A DNA stretch of 46,885 bases from JAVBLV01 sp031553195. Lineage in GTDB: Bacteria > Bacteroidota > Bacteroidia > Bacteroidales > P3. This document shows positions 9,054 through 16,314 of this stretch, piece after piece. Where the stretch lies: positions 1 through 46,885 of the forward strand of contig JAVBLV010000101.1 in the NCBI GenBank assembly GCA_031553195.1, given 5' to 3'. The notes under the pieces were generated by a model. That model worked only from the letters and a program-made list of their open reading frames with translations. It had not been told where the DNA came from and did not search any database. Numbering within the stretch: position 1 is the stretch's first letter; every line of letters starts with the position of its first letter. The position numbers and the translations under genes are program-made.

Positions 9054-9213
9054 GAGGTTGTCTAAAAATTTTTCTATGAAGTATTTTGAGTCTAAAAATG
9101 CGCTTTTTTGTCGGAATTTTTACCAAATAGCGCTACTATTCTTGAAAAATCCCGCCTGCAAACTCGCTATTTTTATCTCTCAAAATCTTTTCCATAAAAA
9201 TTTAGACAACCTC
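9054..9213 (+). mobile_element. MITE-like repeat, copy B
   Basis: A 160-base non-coding element with terminal inverted repeats (GAGGTTGTCTAAA at the left, TTTAGACAACCTC at the right). It is bracketed by direct TAA repeats at 9051-9053 and 9214-9216. The ends and the 3-base TNA-type duplication are what IS5-family transposases (IS1031/IS427-like groups) would leave. No such transposase is in the window, so the autonomous parent is inferred. It lies between the wzc-like gene and the HAD gene. Confidence 0.85.
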
Positions 9214-9242
9214 TAAGATGTTCTCTTTAATACAAAATATAA

Positions 9243-9638
9243 ATGGATATAGTAATTGATTTCGACGGCACCTGCGTAACCCATGAGTATCCGAAAATTG
9301 GAAAAGAAATAGGAGCCGCGTCTGTTTTACGCGAATTGACGGAAGCCGGGCACCGATTGATTTTGTTTACCATGCGTTCCGACGATAAGAAGAAAAAAAC
9401 AACTTATTTGAGCGATGCAGTGGAATGGTTTCGTGAACGCGACATACCTCTTTACGGCGTTCAAACGAATCCTTCGCAACGATTCTGGACTTCTTCGCCC
9501 AAAGCTTACGGAGCGCTCTATATTGATGATGCGGCTTTGGGATGTCCTTTAATATATCCCGAAGATGGCGCGCGCGCCTATGTAAATTGGGTGAAAGTAC
9601 GGGAGATCCTAGTAATGGAAGGACTTTTGGAAGAGTAA
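9243..9638 (+). CDS. Small HAD-superfamily hydrolase
   Basis: A 131-residue protein beginning with the HAD motif I, DFDGT (D6 nucleophile, D8 acid/base). A later LFTMRSDD segment (about 40-47) matches motif II, and IDDAALG (about 98-104) looks like the acidic motif III/IV region. It has almost no cap domain, so it resembles the small phosphatases often found next to capsule genes in Bacteroidetes. The substrate is unknown; a sugar-phosphate phosphatase is a reasonable guess. It begins 27 bases after MITE copy B and precedes the upxY leader. Confidence 0.78.
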   Translation: MDIVIDFDGTCVTHEYPKIGKEIGAASVLRELTEAGHRLILFTMRSDDKKKKTTYLSDAVEWFRERDIPLYGVQTNPSQRFWTSSPKAYGALYIDDAALGCPLIYPEDGARAYVNWVKVREILVMEGLLEE

Positions 9639-9730
9639 TCGGGTTGATGTCGATATTAATAAAAAGTAGAATTTTGTTGATTATTAAATTATTGAATAAC
9701 AGTTGGTTGCTTATTTTTTTTGGGAGTGAC

Positions 9731-9874
9731 CACGCCTTTGGCGTGCTTAAGAGGAATTAAAATTGAAAATGAGAACCGCCGAGAATTGGCGGTAATTAAT
9801 GCAATATGCGGGAACGGTTCAAGAATGTTTTTAAAGAGGAACAGCTATAATTGAAAATTGGACATTCAATTATA
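9731..9874 (+). promoter_or_regulatory. Structured leader upstream of upxY
   Basis: Three stem-loops stand in a row in the 287-base gap before upxY. CACGCC/GGCGTG with a TTT loop lies at 9731-9745, ACCGCC/GGCGGT at 9775-9793, and a perfect 10-base stem TATAATTGAA/TTCAATTATA at 9846-9874. UpxY-type factors are known to act on the 5' leader of their own operon, so this is the natural place for such a target. I found no consensus promoter in the gap, so where transcription starts is open. Confidence 0.45.
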
Positions 9875-9925
9875 GACAAATAAGCAACTCAACAGTTCAA
9901 CAAATAAAATAACCAAGTTTAAAGA

Positions 9926-10405
9926 ATGCAGTGGCACGTCCTTTACACGGCTCCTCGCGCTGAAAAGCAAGTGGCGAATCGACTTGAGAAGTTTGGGGTG
10001 GAGGTATTTCTGCCATTACATTTATCACCCCGCCGGTGGAGCGACCGGATTAAATTAATAGAAGTCCCGCTTTTTTCATCTTATATTTTTGTTCGTACAA
10101 ATCTTGATACATTGCGGGAGACGCTTACCGTACAGGGCGTTTTGAGGATTGTTTACTATAATCATAAGCCGGCGGTTATACGTGAAAAAGAGATTATTGC
10201 TATACAAACGTTCCTTGAACTAGCGCGCGAGAAAGCTGTGAATTTTGTGGTGGACGATGATGTTTTAATTGCTTGCGGTCCATTGAAAAACATTTCGGGG
10301 AAGATAAAGAGAATTGGGAAGAAATATATTTTGCTACATTTGGAACAGTTGGGATTAACGGTGAGCGTAGCGGTTGACCAAGTGGTGAAAGCAAAAAATA
10401 ATTAG
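9926..10405 (+). CDS. UpxY/NusG-like transcription antiterminator
   Basis: A specialised NusG paralogue that lets RNA polymerase read through its own long capsule operon. The 159-residue protein has an N-terminal NGN domain (about 1-95, starting with the typical WHVLYTAPRAEKQV) and a C-terminal KOW-like domain (about 105-155, with GPLKNISGKI). It is distinct from the housekeeping nusG at 30290. Its position at the head of a Wzx/Wzy cluster matches UpxY in Bacteroides. No upxZ-like antagonist follows. Instead an AbiEii-type cassette is inserted, and a second diverged copy of this gene's 3' end appears just before wzx. Confidence 0.88.
   Translation: MQWHVLYTAPRAEKQVANRLEKFGVEVFLPLHLSPRRWSDRIKLIEVPLFSSYIFVRTNLDTLRETLTVQGVLRIVYYNHKPAVIREKEIIAIQTFLELAREKAVNFVVDDDVLIACGPLKNISGKIKRIGKKYILLHLEQLGLTVSVAVDQVVKAKNN
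10267..10396 (+). repeat. Direct repeat, copy 1 (3' end of upxY)
   Basis: The last 130 bases of upxY recur at 11440-11569 in direct orientation with about 11 differences by eye, including one deleted and one inserted base. The two copies bracket the AbiEii cassette. Confidence 0.9.
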
Positions 10406-10413
10406 TAACTTTG
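10406..10413 (+). promoter_or_regulatory. Candidate -7 box of the AbiEii cassette
   Basis: TAACTTTG follows directly after the upxY stop and ends 4 bases before the ATG at 10418. This would give a leaderless or nearly leaderless transcript. There is no TTG at the -33 distance. If real, the cassette carries its own promoter and need not depend on upxY transcription. Confidence 0.4.
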
Positions 10414-10417
10414 GCGT

Positions 10418-10702
10418 ATGGAACGCACCCCCGAATTAAAAAAATTTATCGACCAACGCCAAGAACTTTTTTGGTATACGCCTGCGCCTAAAAGTGAAAA
10501 GGTGACGGATGAGTTGTTGGTAGAAACGATTTTGAATTATGGGCAATTGGAAGATATTCGTGAATTGTTTAGAGTGGCAGGTAAAAAAAATATAGCTGAT
10601 ATTTTCTTTAATACCATCAATAAAAGTGAACGTAGAAAAAACAATTACAGCGAATTAACGATAAATTATTTTACTTTGTATTTTAATAGATATGCACGCT
10701 GA
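10418..10702 (+). CDS. Small conserved protein paired with AbiEii-type gene (putative antitoxin)
   Basis: A 94-residue hydrophilic protein without signal peptide or membrane helix. The sequence around FWYTP (about 18-22) and the later LLVETILNYGQLEDIREL stretch recall small Bacteroidetes proteins (DUF6922-like, from memory) that usually precede nucleotidyltransferase genes of the AbiEii family. The role as antitoxin is inferred only from this pairing. It overlaps the original start of the AbiEii gene by 11 bases (ATG at 10692), which points to translational coupling in the intact ancestor. Confidence 0.6.
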   Translation: MERTPELKKFIDQRQELFWYTPAPKSEKVTDELLVETILNYGQLEDIRELFRVAGKKNIADIFFNTINKSERRKNNYSELTINYFTLYFNRYAR

Positions 10703-11308
10703 AATATTATCGGATAAACAAGCTCATTACTGCCATTTATTACACAATTTAAGCGAAGTTTTTATTTGGTAGGTGGAACGGCTATTGCGCTACAGATTGG
10801 ACATAGAAAATCTATAGACTTTGACCTTTTTACTTTTTCTAAGTTGAATAAGATCAGGATTAAACATAAACTTTCCGATTTAAAATACAGCGTCCATTTG
10901 ATAGGAGAAGATGTTGATCAGTTACATTTTTTAATGGATGAGGTCAAAGTTACTTTTTTTCATTATCCGTATCCGGTTCCGCATCTTGAAAAGTTTGAAA
11001 ATGTAATTACGATGCCATCCCTACTATCCTTAGGTGCAATGAAAGCGTTTGCGTTAGGACGAAGAGCCAAATGGAAAGATTATGTGGATTTGTATTTTTT
11101 GCTAAAGAATTCTTTTTCAATAAAAGAAATTACTGCAGAATCGGAACAAATTTTTGGACAACTTTTTTCAGGAAAACTTTTTAGAGAACAATTGGCCTAC
11201 CACAAAGACATTGATTATTCTGAGGAAGTGGAGTTTCTACCGGGCTTTGCAGCAGATGAAAAAGAGGTAAAAGAATTTTTGATTGATATGGCATTGCAGG
11301 GGATATAA
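10692..11308 (+). pseudogene. AbiEii/AbiGii-type nucleotidyltransferase, frameshifted near the start
   Basis: The C-terminal 180 residues read cleanly as a nucleotidyltransferase toxin of the AbiEii family (DUF1814): GGTAIAL followed by RKSIDFDLF, the metal-binding Gly-Gly and D-x-D signature, then the conserved ALGRRAKWKDYVDLY block. The only start in that frame is a TTG at 10766, inside the first motif. A proper start exists at 10692 (MHAEILSDKQAH...) in another frame, and the frames join if one base is restored at about 10728 (cattactg, where catttactg is expected). The joined N-terminus LPFITQFKRSFYLVGG then runs straight into the motif. It is probably inactivated, unless this is a sequencing error or the frameshift is bypassed. 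Confidence 0.8.
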
Positions 11309-11439
11309 TCAATATGTACGGATTTTTTGTATTCCTTCTGTAATAGGCCTTACCTACCGCTGTGCGACTAAAAATTATACCCATACAATCTTTTTTGGAG
11401 CAAGTACAAAATTAGTTTTTCTCTAACAGGCAAAGTATT

Positions 11440-11580
11440 AATTGCCTGCAATCCATTGAAAACATTTCGGGGAAGATAAAGAGAATTGGGAAGAAGTATA
11501 TTTTGCTACATTTGGAACAGTTGGGGCTAACGGCAAGCGTAGCAGTTGACCAAGTGGTGAGAAGCAAAATTCATGAGTAA
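11440..11580 (+). pseudogene. Remnant 3' end of a second upxY
   Basis: Bases 11440-11569 match the last 130 bases of upxY at about 92% identity by eye. A one-base deletion near 11461 shifts the frame, and nothing upstream encodes the NGN domain. After the deletion, the fragment stays in frame through LLHLEQLGLTASVAVDQVV to a TAA at 11578-11580, so it overlaps the wzx ATG by 8 bases. Such an overlap looks like the original junction of a different upxY with this wzx. The 11309-11439 stretch before it contains nothing recognisable. Confidence 0.85.
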
Positions 11581-12967
11581 AAGTAAAATTGTGAATTCTA
11601 CCTATAAATCCATAGCAAAAAATTACTTGGCCAGCGGCTTTGGCTTGGGAATTACATTCCTGAACCAGATTGCGATGGTGCCCTTATTTATTCTGTTTTG
11701 GGGCGTGGAACAGTATGCCGACTGGATTTTGATTACGGCTTTTTCATCGTTTTTTACCATGACGGATGTTGGGCTTAATTCTGTAACACAAAATGAATTT
11801 GTCATAAAATATCACCGGCAGGAATATGATATTTGTTCGAAATTGCTGTTAAATATGTTCTTGCTGATAGCTGCCGTTGGGTTTGCTATTGTATGTATGG
11901 CAGTAATTTTTTCCTGCTTCTTTGGTTTTGACAGGCTGCTGAATGTTTCGGTGTTTTCCGGGTTCCAAACCTCTTATGTTTTTGTAGCGTTACTCTTGCA
12001 AGTATTCATGAAAATGTATGGAGGTGTTTACAATGGTATTTACCGGGCGGTTTCACAAACAGCCCGATGCATTATGATTGAAAACATAGTGCGTTTTTGC
12101 GAAATATTGATTCTGTTTGTGGGAATATGGCTTAAACTCCCCATCATTCTTATTATTTCGGTGTATGTTATTCCTGTAATGGGTAGTATTGTTTTCCGCC
12201 ATTTCGATTCCCGGAAATGGTTCCGGCCCAGATTTTCGACAAGACACTTTGATTTCCCTCTGCTGAAATCGTTGTTGAAACCGGCTTTTGCGTTCTTAGC
12301 CTTGCCTGTAGGTAATGCGATATCCAACCAAGGAATGATTTTCGTGGTACATGCTGTTTTAGGCCCAGTATTATTAGTAGCATTTACTACTACCCGCACA
12401 TTGGTAAATTTTTTAAGGGCTGTGATGGGAATGCTGGCAGCCTCTATTTGGCCGGAACTATCGGCTGCTTATGGCAAACACGATATGAAAACAATGAGTA
12501 CTATATACCATCGTTCTTTTATTATTACCATAGCAAGTTGTTTGCTATGTATACTATTCCTCGCTGTTTTCGGAAAACCTATCTATTTGGCATGGACACA
12601 CTACGAGGTACTATTTAATGCTCCATTTTTCTATGGGATGTTGGTAATATTACTTCTCCTGTGCCTGTGGAGCATTGCATCTGTAGTATTATCGGCCGTT
12701 AATAAACATATCAATTTCAGCATGGTGTTCTTGCTGGTGGTCGTTTTTGAAACCGCCATAACGTATGTTTGTTTGCGTATATATCCCGATTTATTCATTA
12801 TTCCGCTGGCATTATTAATTCCTGAAGTTTTATTATTGGTATATGTGTTGAAAAAGACGAACGAACTACTTAATAACAATTTTTCTACTTTTTTCCACCA
12901 ATTGGGTATAGAAAGTGTTTTTCTAATGAAAAGATTAGTTCATATTCCTCTCAAAAAAAATAAATAA
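11573..12967 (+). CDS. wzx: Wzx-type polysaccharide flippase
   Basis: Inner-membrane protein that flips undecaprenyl-linked oligosaccharide units to the periplasmic face. At 464 residues with roughly 12-14 hydrophobic segments (for example about 20-40, 48-68, 95-120, 130-150, 175-200, 245-270), it fits the MATE/PST superfamily. The N-terminus is short and basic and the C-terminus is charged. It starts inside the upxY remnant and ends 3 bases before the next gene, in a tight operon. The specific sugar unit cannot be read from the sequence. Confidence 0.88.
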   Translation: MSKSKIVNSTYKSIAKNYLASGFGLGITFLNQIAMVPLFILFWGVEQYADWILITAFSSFFTMTDVGLNSVTQNEFVIKYHRQEYDICSKLLLNMFLLIAAVGFAIVCMAVIFSCFFGFDRLLNVSVFSGFQTSYVFVALLLQVFMKMYGGVYNGIYRAVSQTARCIMIENIVRFCEILILFVGIWLKLPIILIISVYVIPVMGSIVFRHFDSRKWFRPRFSTRHFDFPLLKSLLKPAFAFLALPVGNAISNQGMIFVVHAVLGPVLLVAFTTTRTLVNFLRAVMGMLAASIWPELSAAYGKHDMKTMSTIYHRSFIITIASCLLCILFLAVFGKPIYLAWTHYEVLFNAPFFYGMLVILLLLCLWSIASVVLSAVNKHINFSMVFLLVVVFETAITYVCLRIYPDLFIIPLALLIPEVLLLVYVLKKTNELLNNNFSTFFHQLGIESVFLMKRLVHIPLKKNK

Positions 12968-12970
12968 TAC

Positions 12971-13618
12971 ATGTTTCAACGAGAGAAAGGCGTACAGGCC
13001 ATTTCATACGAAGAACGAATTTATAACAGAAGTTTGCTGCACTATATAGTAGGTTTATATCCTCGACTCAAGCAATATTTGAAATATTCGATAAACAGAG
13101 CCATGGCACGACACAAAGGAGCTACAATTGCAAATAATGCTATTATTCATTGGTCGTTAGCCAAAAGGGCGAATAAAAATCTGACTGTAGGTCGTTCATC
13201 TATTATTGAAAAAACGGCCTTTCTTGATTTACGGAGTAAAGTTTCCATTGGCAACAATGTAATTATCAATGGTGACGTTACCATTTTGAGAGCATCGCAC
13301 GATGTGGACGACCCTTATTTTGCTACTATTTTTAATGATTTGATTATAGAAGATTATGCATGGATATGTACCGGATGCGTGGTAATGCCACAAACATCTG
13401 TTATAGGCAAAGGCGCTATTGTGGGTGCTTATAGTGTGTTAACAACTAAAGAAGTACAACCCATGCAAATCATGGCAGGAAATCCAGCTAAGGTGGTAAA
13501 ACAACGAAAAAATGTTCATCACAAATTAGTAACAGAATATATGAAAGGTGGAGATTTTAGGCTTTATTGGAAAAATAGAAAATGGTTCAGGCTTCCGGCA
13601 AATAAAAAACGTACTTAA
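12971..13618 (+). CDS. Hexapeptide-repeat acyltransferase (capsule cluster, first of three)
   Basis: A 215-residue left-handed beta-helix acyltransferase. Hexapeptide-like turns run from about residue 60 to 175, ending in the standard IMAGNPAKVVKQR cap (about 168-180). A likely catalytic histidine lies in LRASHDVDDP (about 113). It probably O-acetylates a sugar of the repeat unit, using acetyl-CoA in the cytoplasm. It is closely linked to wzx (3-base gap) and to the following glycosyltransferase (3-base gap). The N-terminal 50 residues are basic and lack repeats. Substrate unknown. Confidence 0.82.
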   Translation: MFQREKGVQAISYEERIYNRSLLHYIVGLYPRLKQYLKYSINRAMARHKGATIANNAIIHWSLAKRANKNLTVGRSSIIEKTAFLDLRSKVSIGNNVIINGDVTILRASHDVDDPYFATIFNDLIIEDYAWICTGCVVMPQTSVIGKGAIVGAYSVLTTKEVQPMQIMAGNPAKVVKQRKNVHHKLVTEYMKGGDFRLYWKNRKWFRLPANKKRT

Positions 13619-13621
13619 CTC

Positions 13622-14734
13622 ATGAAAATAAATATTGCCGCCACTCATCGTTTTCATTTGCTAGACCTTGCCAGGGAACTGTCTGGTTTGGGGCATGAAG
13701 TCCGTTTTTACTCTTATGTACCAACGAAAAGAGTCATGTCTTTCGGGTTGGAAAAACGATGTTGTTATTCTATCCTTTGGGTAGTGGCCCCTTTCTTCTT
13801 TCTGAAAAAGTTATTTCCTCAAGCAAATTGGACAACAAAATGGCAAAACATTACCATGGATTACTATTTATCGTGGTTTATGAAGCCTTGCGATATTTAT
13901 ATAGCGTTAGGAACTGTGTATAAACATTCGCTCACAGCAGCTAAAAATAGGTTTGATGCCATTGCTATTCTGGAATGGGGCAGTAAGCACATAGATGAAC
14001 AACAACGTATTCTGGCATCAATAGGCGTGTATGTGAATAAAGAGTATTATAATAAACGCTCCAGAGACGGATACGCACTTGCCGATTATATTGCTATACC
14101 TTCGGAACATGTGAAGCAAAGCTTTATGGAACGAGGGATAGCGAAAAGTAAATTACTGCAAAATCCATATGGAACTTCGTTGAAACAGTTTCACCCGACA
14201 AGCAAACCTGCTCCAGATGCTTACGATGTAATAATGGTCGGCGGTTGGTCATATAGAAAAGGCTGTGATTTGTTGGCAAAAACTTGTTTAGAAATATTGA
14301 ACATAAAACTTTTGCACGTAGGGAGTGTGGTAGATTGCCCACTGCCACAACATCCTTTATTTACTCACATTGATTCTGTAGAGCAAAAACAATTGGTCAA
14401 CTATTATGCCCAAGCAAGGGTGTTTGCATTGGCTTCTCACGAAGAAGGACTGGCTATGGTACAGGCGCAAGCATTGGCTTGCGGTTTACCCATTGTGTGT
14501 TCGAAAGACAGTGGCGGGCGTGACCTGGCTGATTTTTTAGCAGACAAAAATTGGATTATAGAAATGCCGGAAACAACAACCGAATGCTTAGCTGATTGTA
14601 TCAAAAAAGCATTGTTGCTTGCGAAGAAACAGCCAGAAGGGCTGCGAAATTATGCCGGAAAATCCATTGAACAGCTAACCTGGTCGGCATACGGGAAACG
14701 GTATAATGAGAACCTGAATAAAATAATCGAATAG
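13622..14734 (+). CDS. Glycosyltransferase family 4 (first)
   Basis: A 370-residue GT-B fold enzyme, probably a retaining transferase working on the lipid-linked repeat unit at the cytoplasmic membrane face. The C-terminal domain has VGGWSYRKGCDLL (about 202-214) and the nucleotide-sugar binding EX7E region beginning at E274-E275 (SHEEGLAMVQAQALACGLP). The N-terminal domain starts with MKINIAATHRFHLLDLA, a typical first beta strand and helix. It lies between the first acyltransferase and the polymerase with gaps of 3 and 5 bases. Donor and linkage are not predictable here. Confidence 0.87.
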   Translation: MKINIAATHRFHLLDLARELSGLGHEVRFYSYVPTKRVMSFGLEKRCCYSILWVVAPFFFLKKLFPQANWTTKWQNITMDYYLSWFMKPCDIYIALGTVYKHSLTAAKNRFDAIAILEWGSKHIDEQQRILASIGVYVNKEYYNKRSRDGYALADYIAIPSEHVKQSFMERGIAKSKLLQNPYGTSLKQFHPTSKPAPDAYDVIMVGGWSYRKGCDLLAKTCLEILNIKLLHVGSVVDCPLPQHPLFTHIDSVEQKQLVNYYAQARVFALASHEEGLAMVQAQALACGLPIVCSKDSGGRDLADFLADKNWIIEMPETTTECLADCIKKALLLAKKQPEGLRNYAGKSIEQLTWSAYGKRYNENLNKIIE

Positions 14735-14739
14735 TTCAC

Positions 14740-16314
14740 ATGTTGTCCACAAATTGGAATTTATCGGCGTTTAAATCGACAACAAATAAATTAGTAATTC
14801 TTGTTGCTGTACTGGAGGTTGTTTTCTTCTTCTCGCCAACAATGGTTACAGTAGTTGCTATGACACTTCTTAACTGGTGGATAGCTTACAACTTTGTATT
14901 TACGGCAAAAAATTTACAGCTTTATCCATTATCGACATTCACGCTAATAGGGTATTGTTTCTTTTTCATAATAATGCCGGCGCCAGCTACATTGATGGAA
15001 TTTAAATCGGTAATATATAACCTGAAAAATCCGGTTGAAACATTTGCGCATATATCTTTACTATTTGTTGTATTAGTATTAACACATGACTTATATAAAA
15101 AAATTGTTCGGAAAAATCCGCTCAGAAATGCGTTTAAAAAGATGCATTTCTATAACAGTTTTTCAAAATCGGAAGTATGGGCGTTGTCGGTTTTTGCTTT
15201 GTTTATAGTGTCCATCAATATTATGTTTTACGGACGATGGTTGGATGAGGATGTAAGTGTCAACAAACCGTTATTACTGGAACTAATTTCGCCTGTTACT
15301 ATTTTCCTCTACCTGCCGCTTTTGTTCCTATTTCCTTGCTACAAATTAATTAACAATGTCAACAAGGTAAAATATGTTGTCCTCATCTGCCTATTTGCCA
15401 TTGTACTGTTTGTTATCGGGATATCGTCGAATGTACGGACTATGGCATTATCTTTCTTAACCCTCGGGTTAGCGGCATTTTTATTCGCTTATTTATCCGG
15501 CCTGATTAAAATCAAATCCAAGCCTAAAATTGTTATTTTTATCATTATTGCAGCATGGTTTTTCACAGGGCCTTTCATGGATTTGTCCCTATCAATGGTT
15601 ATTGTGCGTGGCGAAAAAACAGGAGTGTCGGGCATAGAGTTATTCAACAAAACATTAGAGGTCTATAAGGACAAGCCCAGGCTGAAAGCGTATAAAAACC
15701 TGATGAGCAACGAGAGGAGAATGAGATTGATGGACGACTGGGACGAAACATATATAGATAATGATATTCTAGCCCGGTTCTGCAGTGTGAAAACTATTGA
15801 TGAAACCATCTATTATGCAAATAAAATAGGCTTTTCCAATACACAAATGCGTGAAGAATATGAGCGGCAGATTTATGCCATATTTCCCGATGTTATCTGT
15901 AATGCATTTGGCATGACTACAGAAGAAAGAAATGACATAAAAAGCTATAGTCTGACAGATTATCTATATACAAAGGCAACCGGCAGTACATCTGGGCTGG
16001 GTAGCTTTAAAATCGGCTCTTTTCAGGGGCTTGGCCTTGCTATTTTCGGTTATGCCTATTTATTAGTAGCTATTCCCATTTTTTTCATACTTTTTCTTTT
16101 CTTTGAATCCACAGTATTGATTACGAATGATGGTGTCCGTTTATCTGTATGGACATTTTTGAACTTATTCCTGATTTTTTATATCACTGTTGCTGGCCAC
16201 AATTTTCAGACAGACACTAAATATATTATAAGAGGATTCTTTGAATCTATTTTGTTTTATTACATTTCCCTTTTCATAGCAAAGAAAATTATACAACTAT
16301 TCAGAATAAAATAA
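14740..16314 (+). CDS. Wzy-like polysaccharide polymerase
   Basis: A 524-residue integral membrane protein with about 11-12 hydrophobic helices (for example about 18-38, 45-62, 68-90, 102-118, 147-168, 185-205, 212-230, 238-256, 268-285, 435-460, 470-490, 500-515). A large hydrophilic loop (about 290-415) lies between the helix groups, as in O-antigen and capsule polymerases. It is expected to join flipped repeat units in the periplasm. Wzy proteins share little sequence, so the call rests on topology and on its place among wzx and glycosyltransferase genes. Its TAA overlaps the next ATG by one base (TAATG). Confidence 0.78.
   Translation: MLSTNWNLSAFKSTTNKLVILVAVLEVVFFFSPTMVTVVAMTLLNWWIAYNFVFTAKNLQLYPLSTFTLIGYCFFFIIMPAPATLMEFKSVIYNLKNPVETFAHISLLFVVLVLTHDLYKKIVRKNPLRNAFKKMHFYNSFSKSEVWALSVFALFIVSINIMFYGRWLDEDVSVNKPLLLELISPVTIFLYLPLLFLFPCYKLINNVNKVKYVVLICLFAIVLFVIGISSNVRTMALSFLTLGLAAFLFAYLSGLIKIKSKPKIVIFIIIAAWFFTGPFMDLSLSMVIVRGEKTGVSGIELFNKTLEVYKDKPRLKAYKNLMSNERRMRLMDDWDETYIDNDILARFCSVKTIDETIYYANKIGFSNTQMREEYERQIYAIFPDVICNAFGMTTEERNDIKSYSLTDYLYTKATGSTSGLGSFKIGSFQGLGLAIFGYAYLLVAIPIFFILFLFFESTVLITNDGVRLSVWTFLNLFLIFYITVAGHNFQTDTKYIIRGFFESILFYYISLFIAKKIIQLFRIK

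Noticed and set aside
9731..9745. Short hairpin CACGCC/GGCGTG considered as an end of an invertible capsule promoter
   Set aside because: Invertible promoters need two separated inverted repeats around a promoter and a nearby recombinase; only one compact hairpin is seen, with no recombinase in the window.
9542..9760. Open frame overlapping the end of the HAD gene
   Set aside because: Most of it is a shadow of the HAD gene and the remainder is AT-rich leader sequence.
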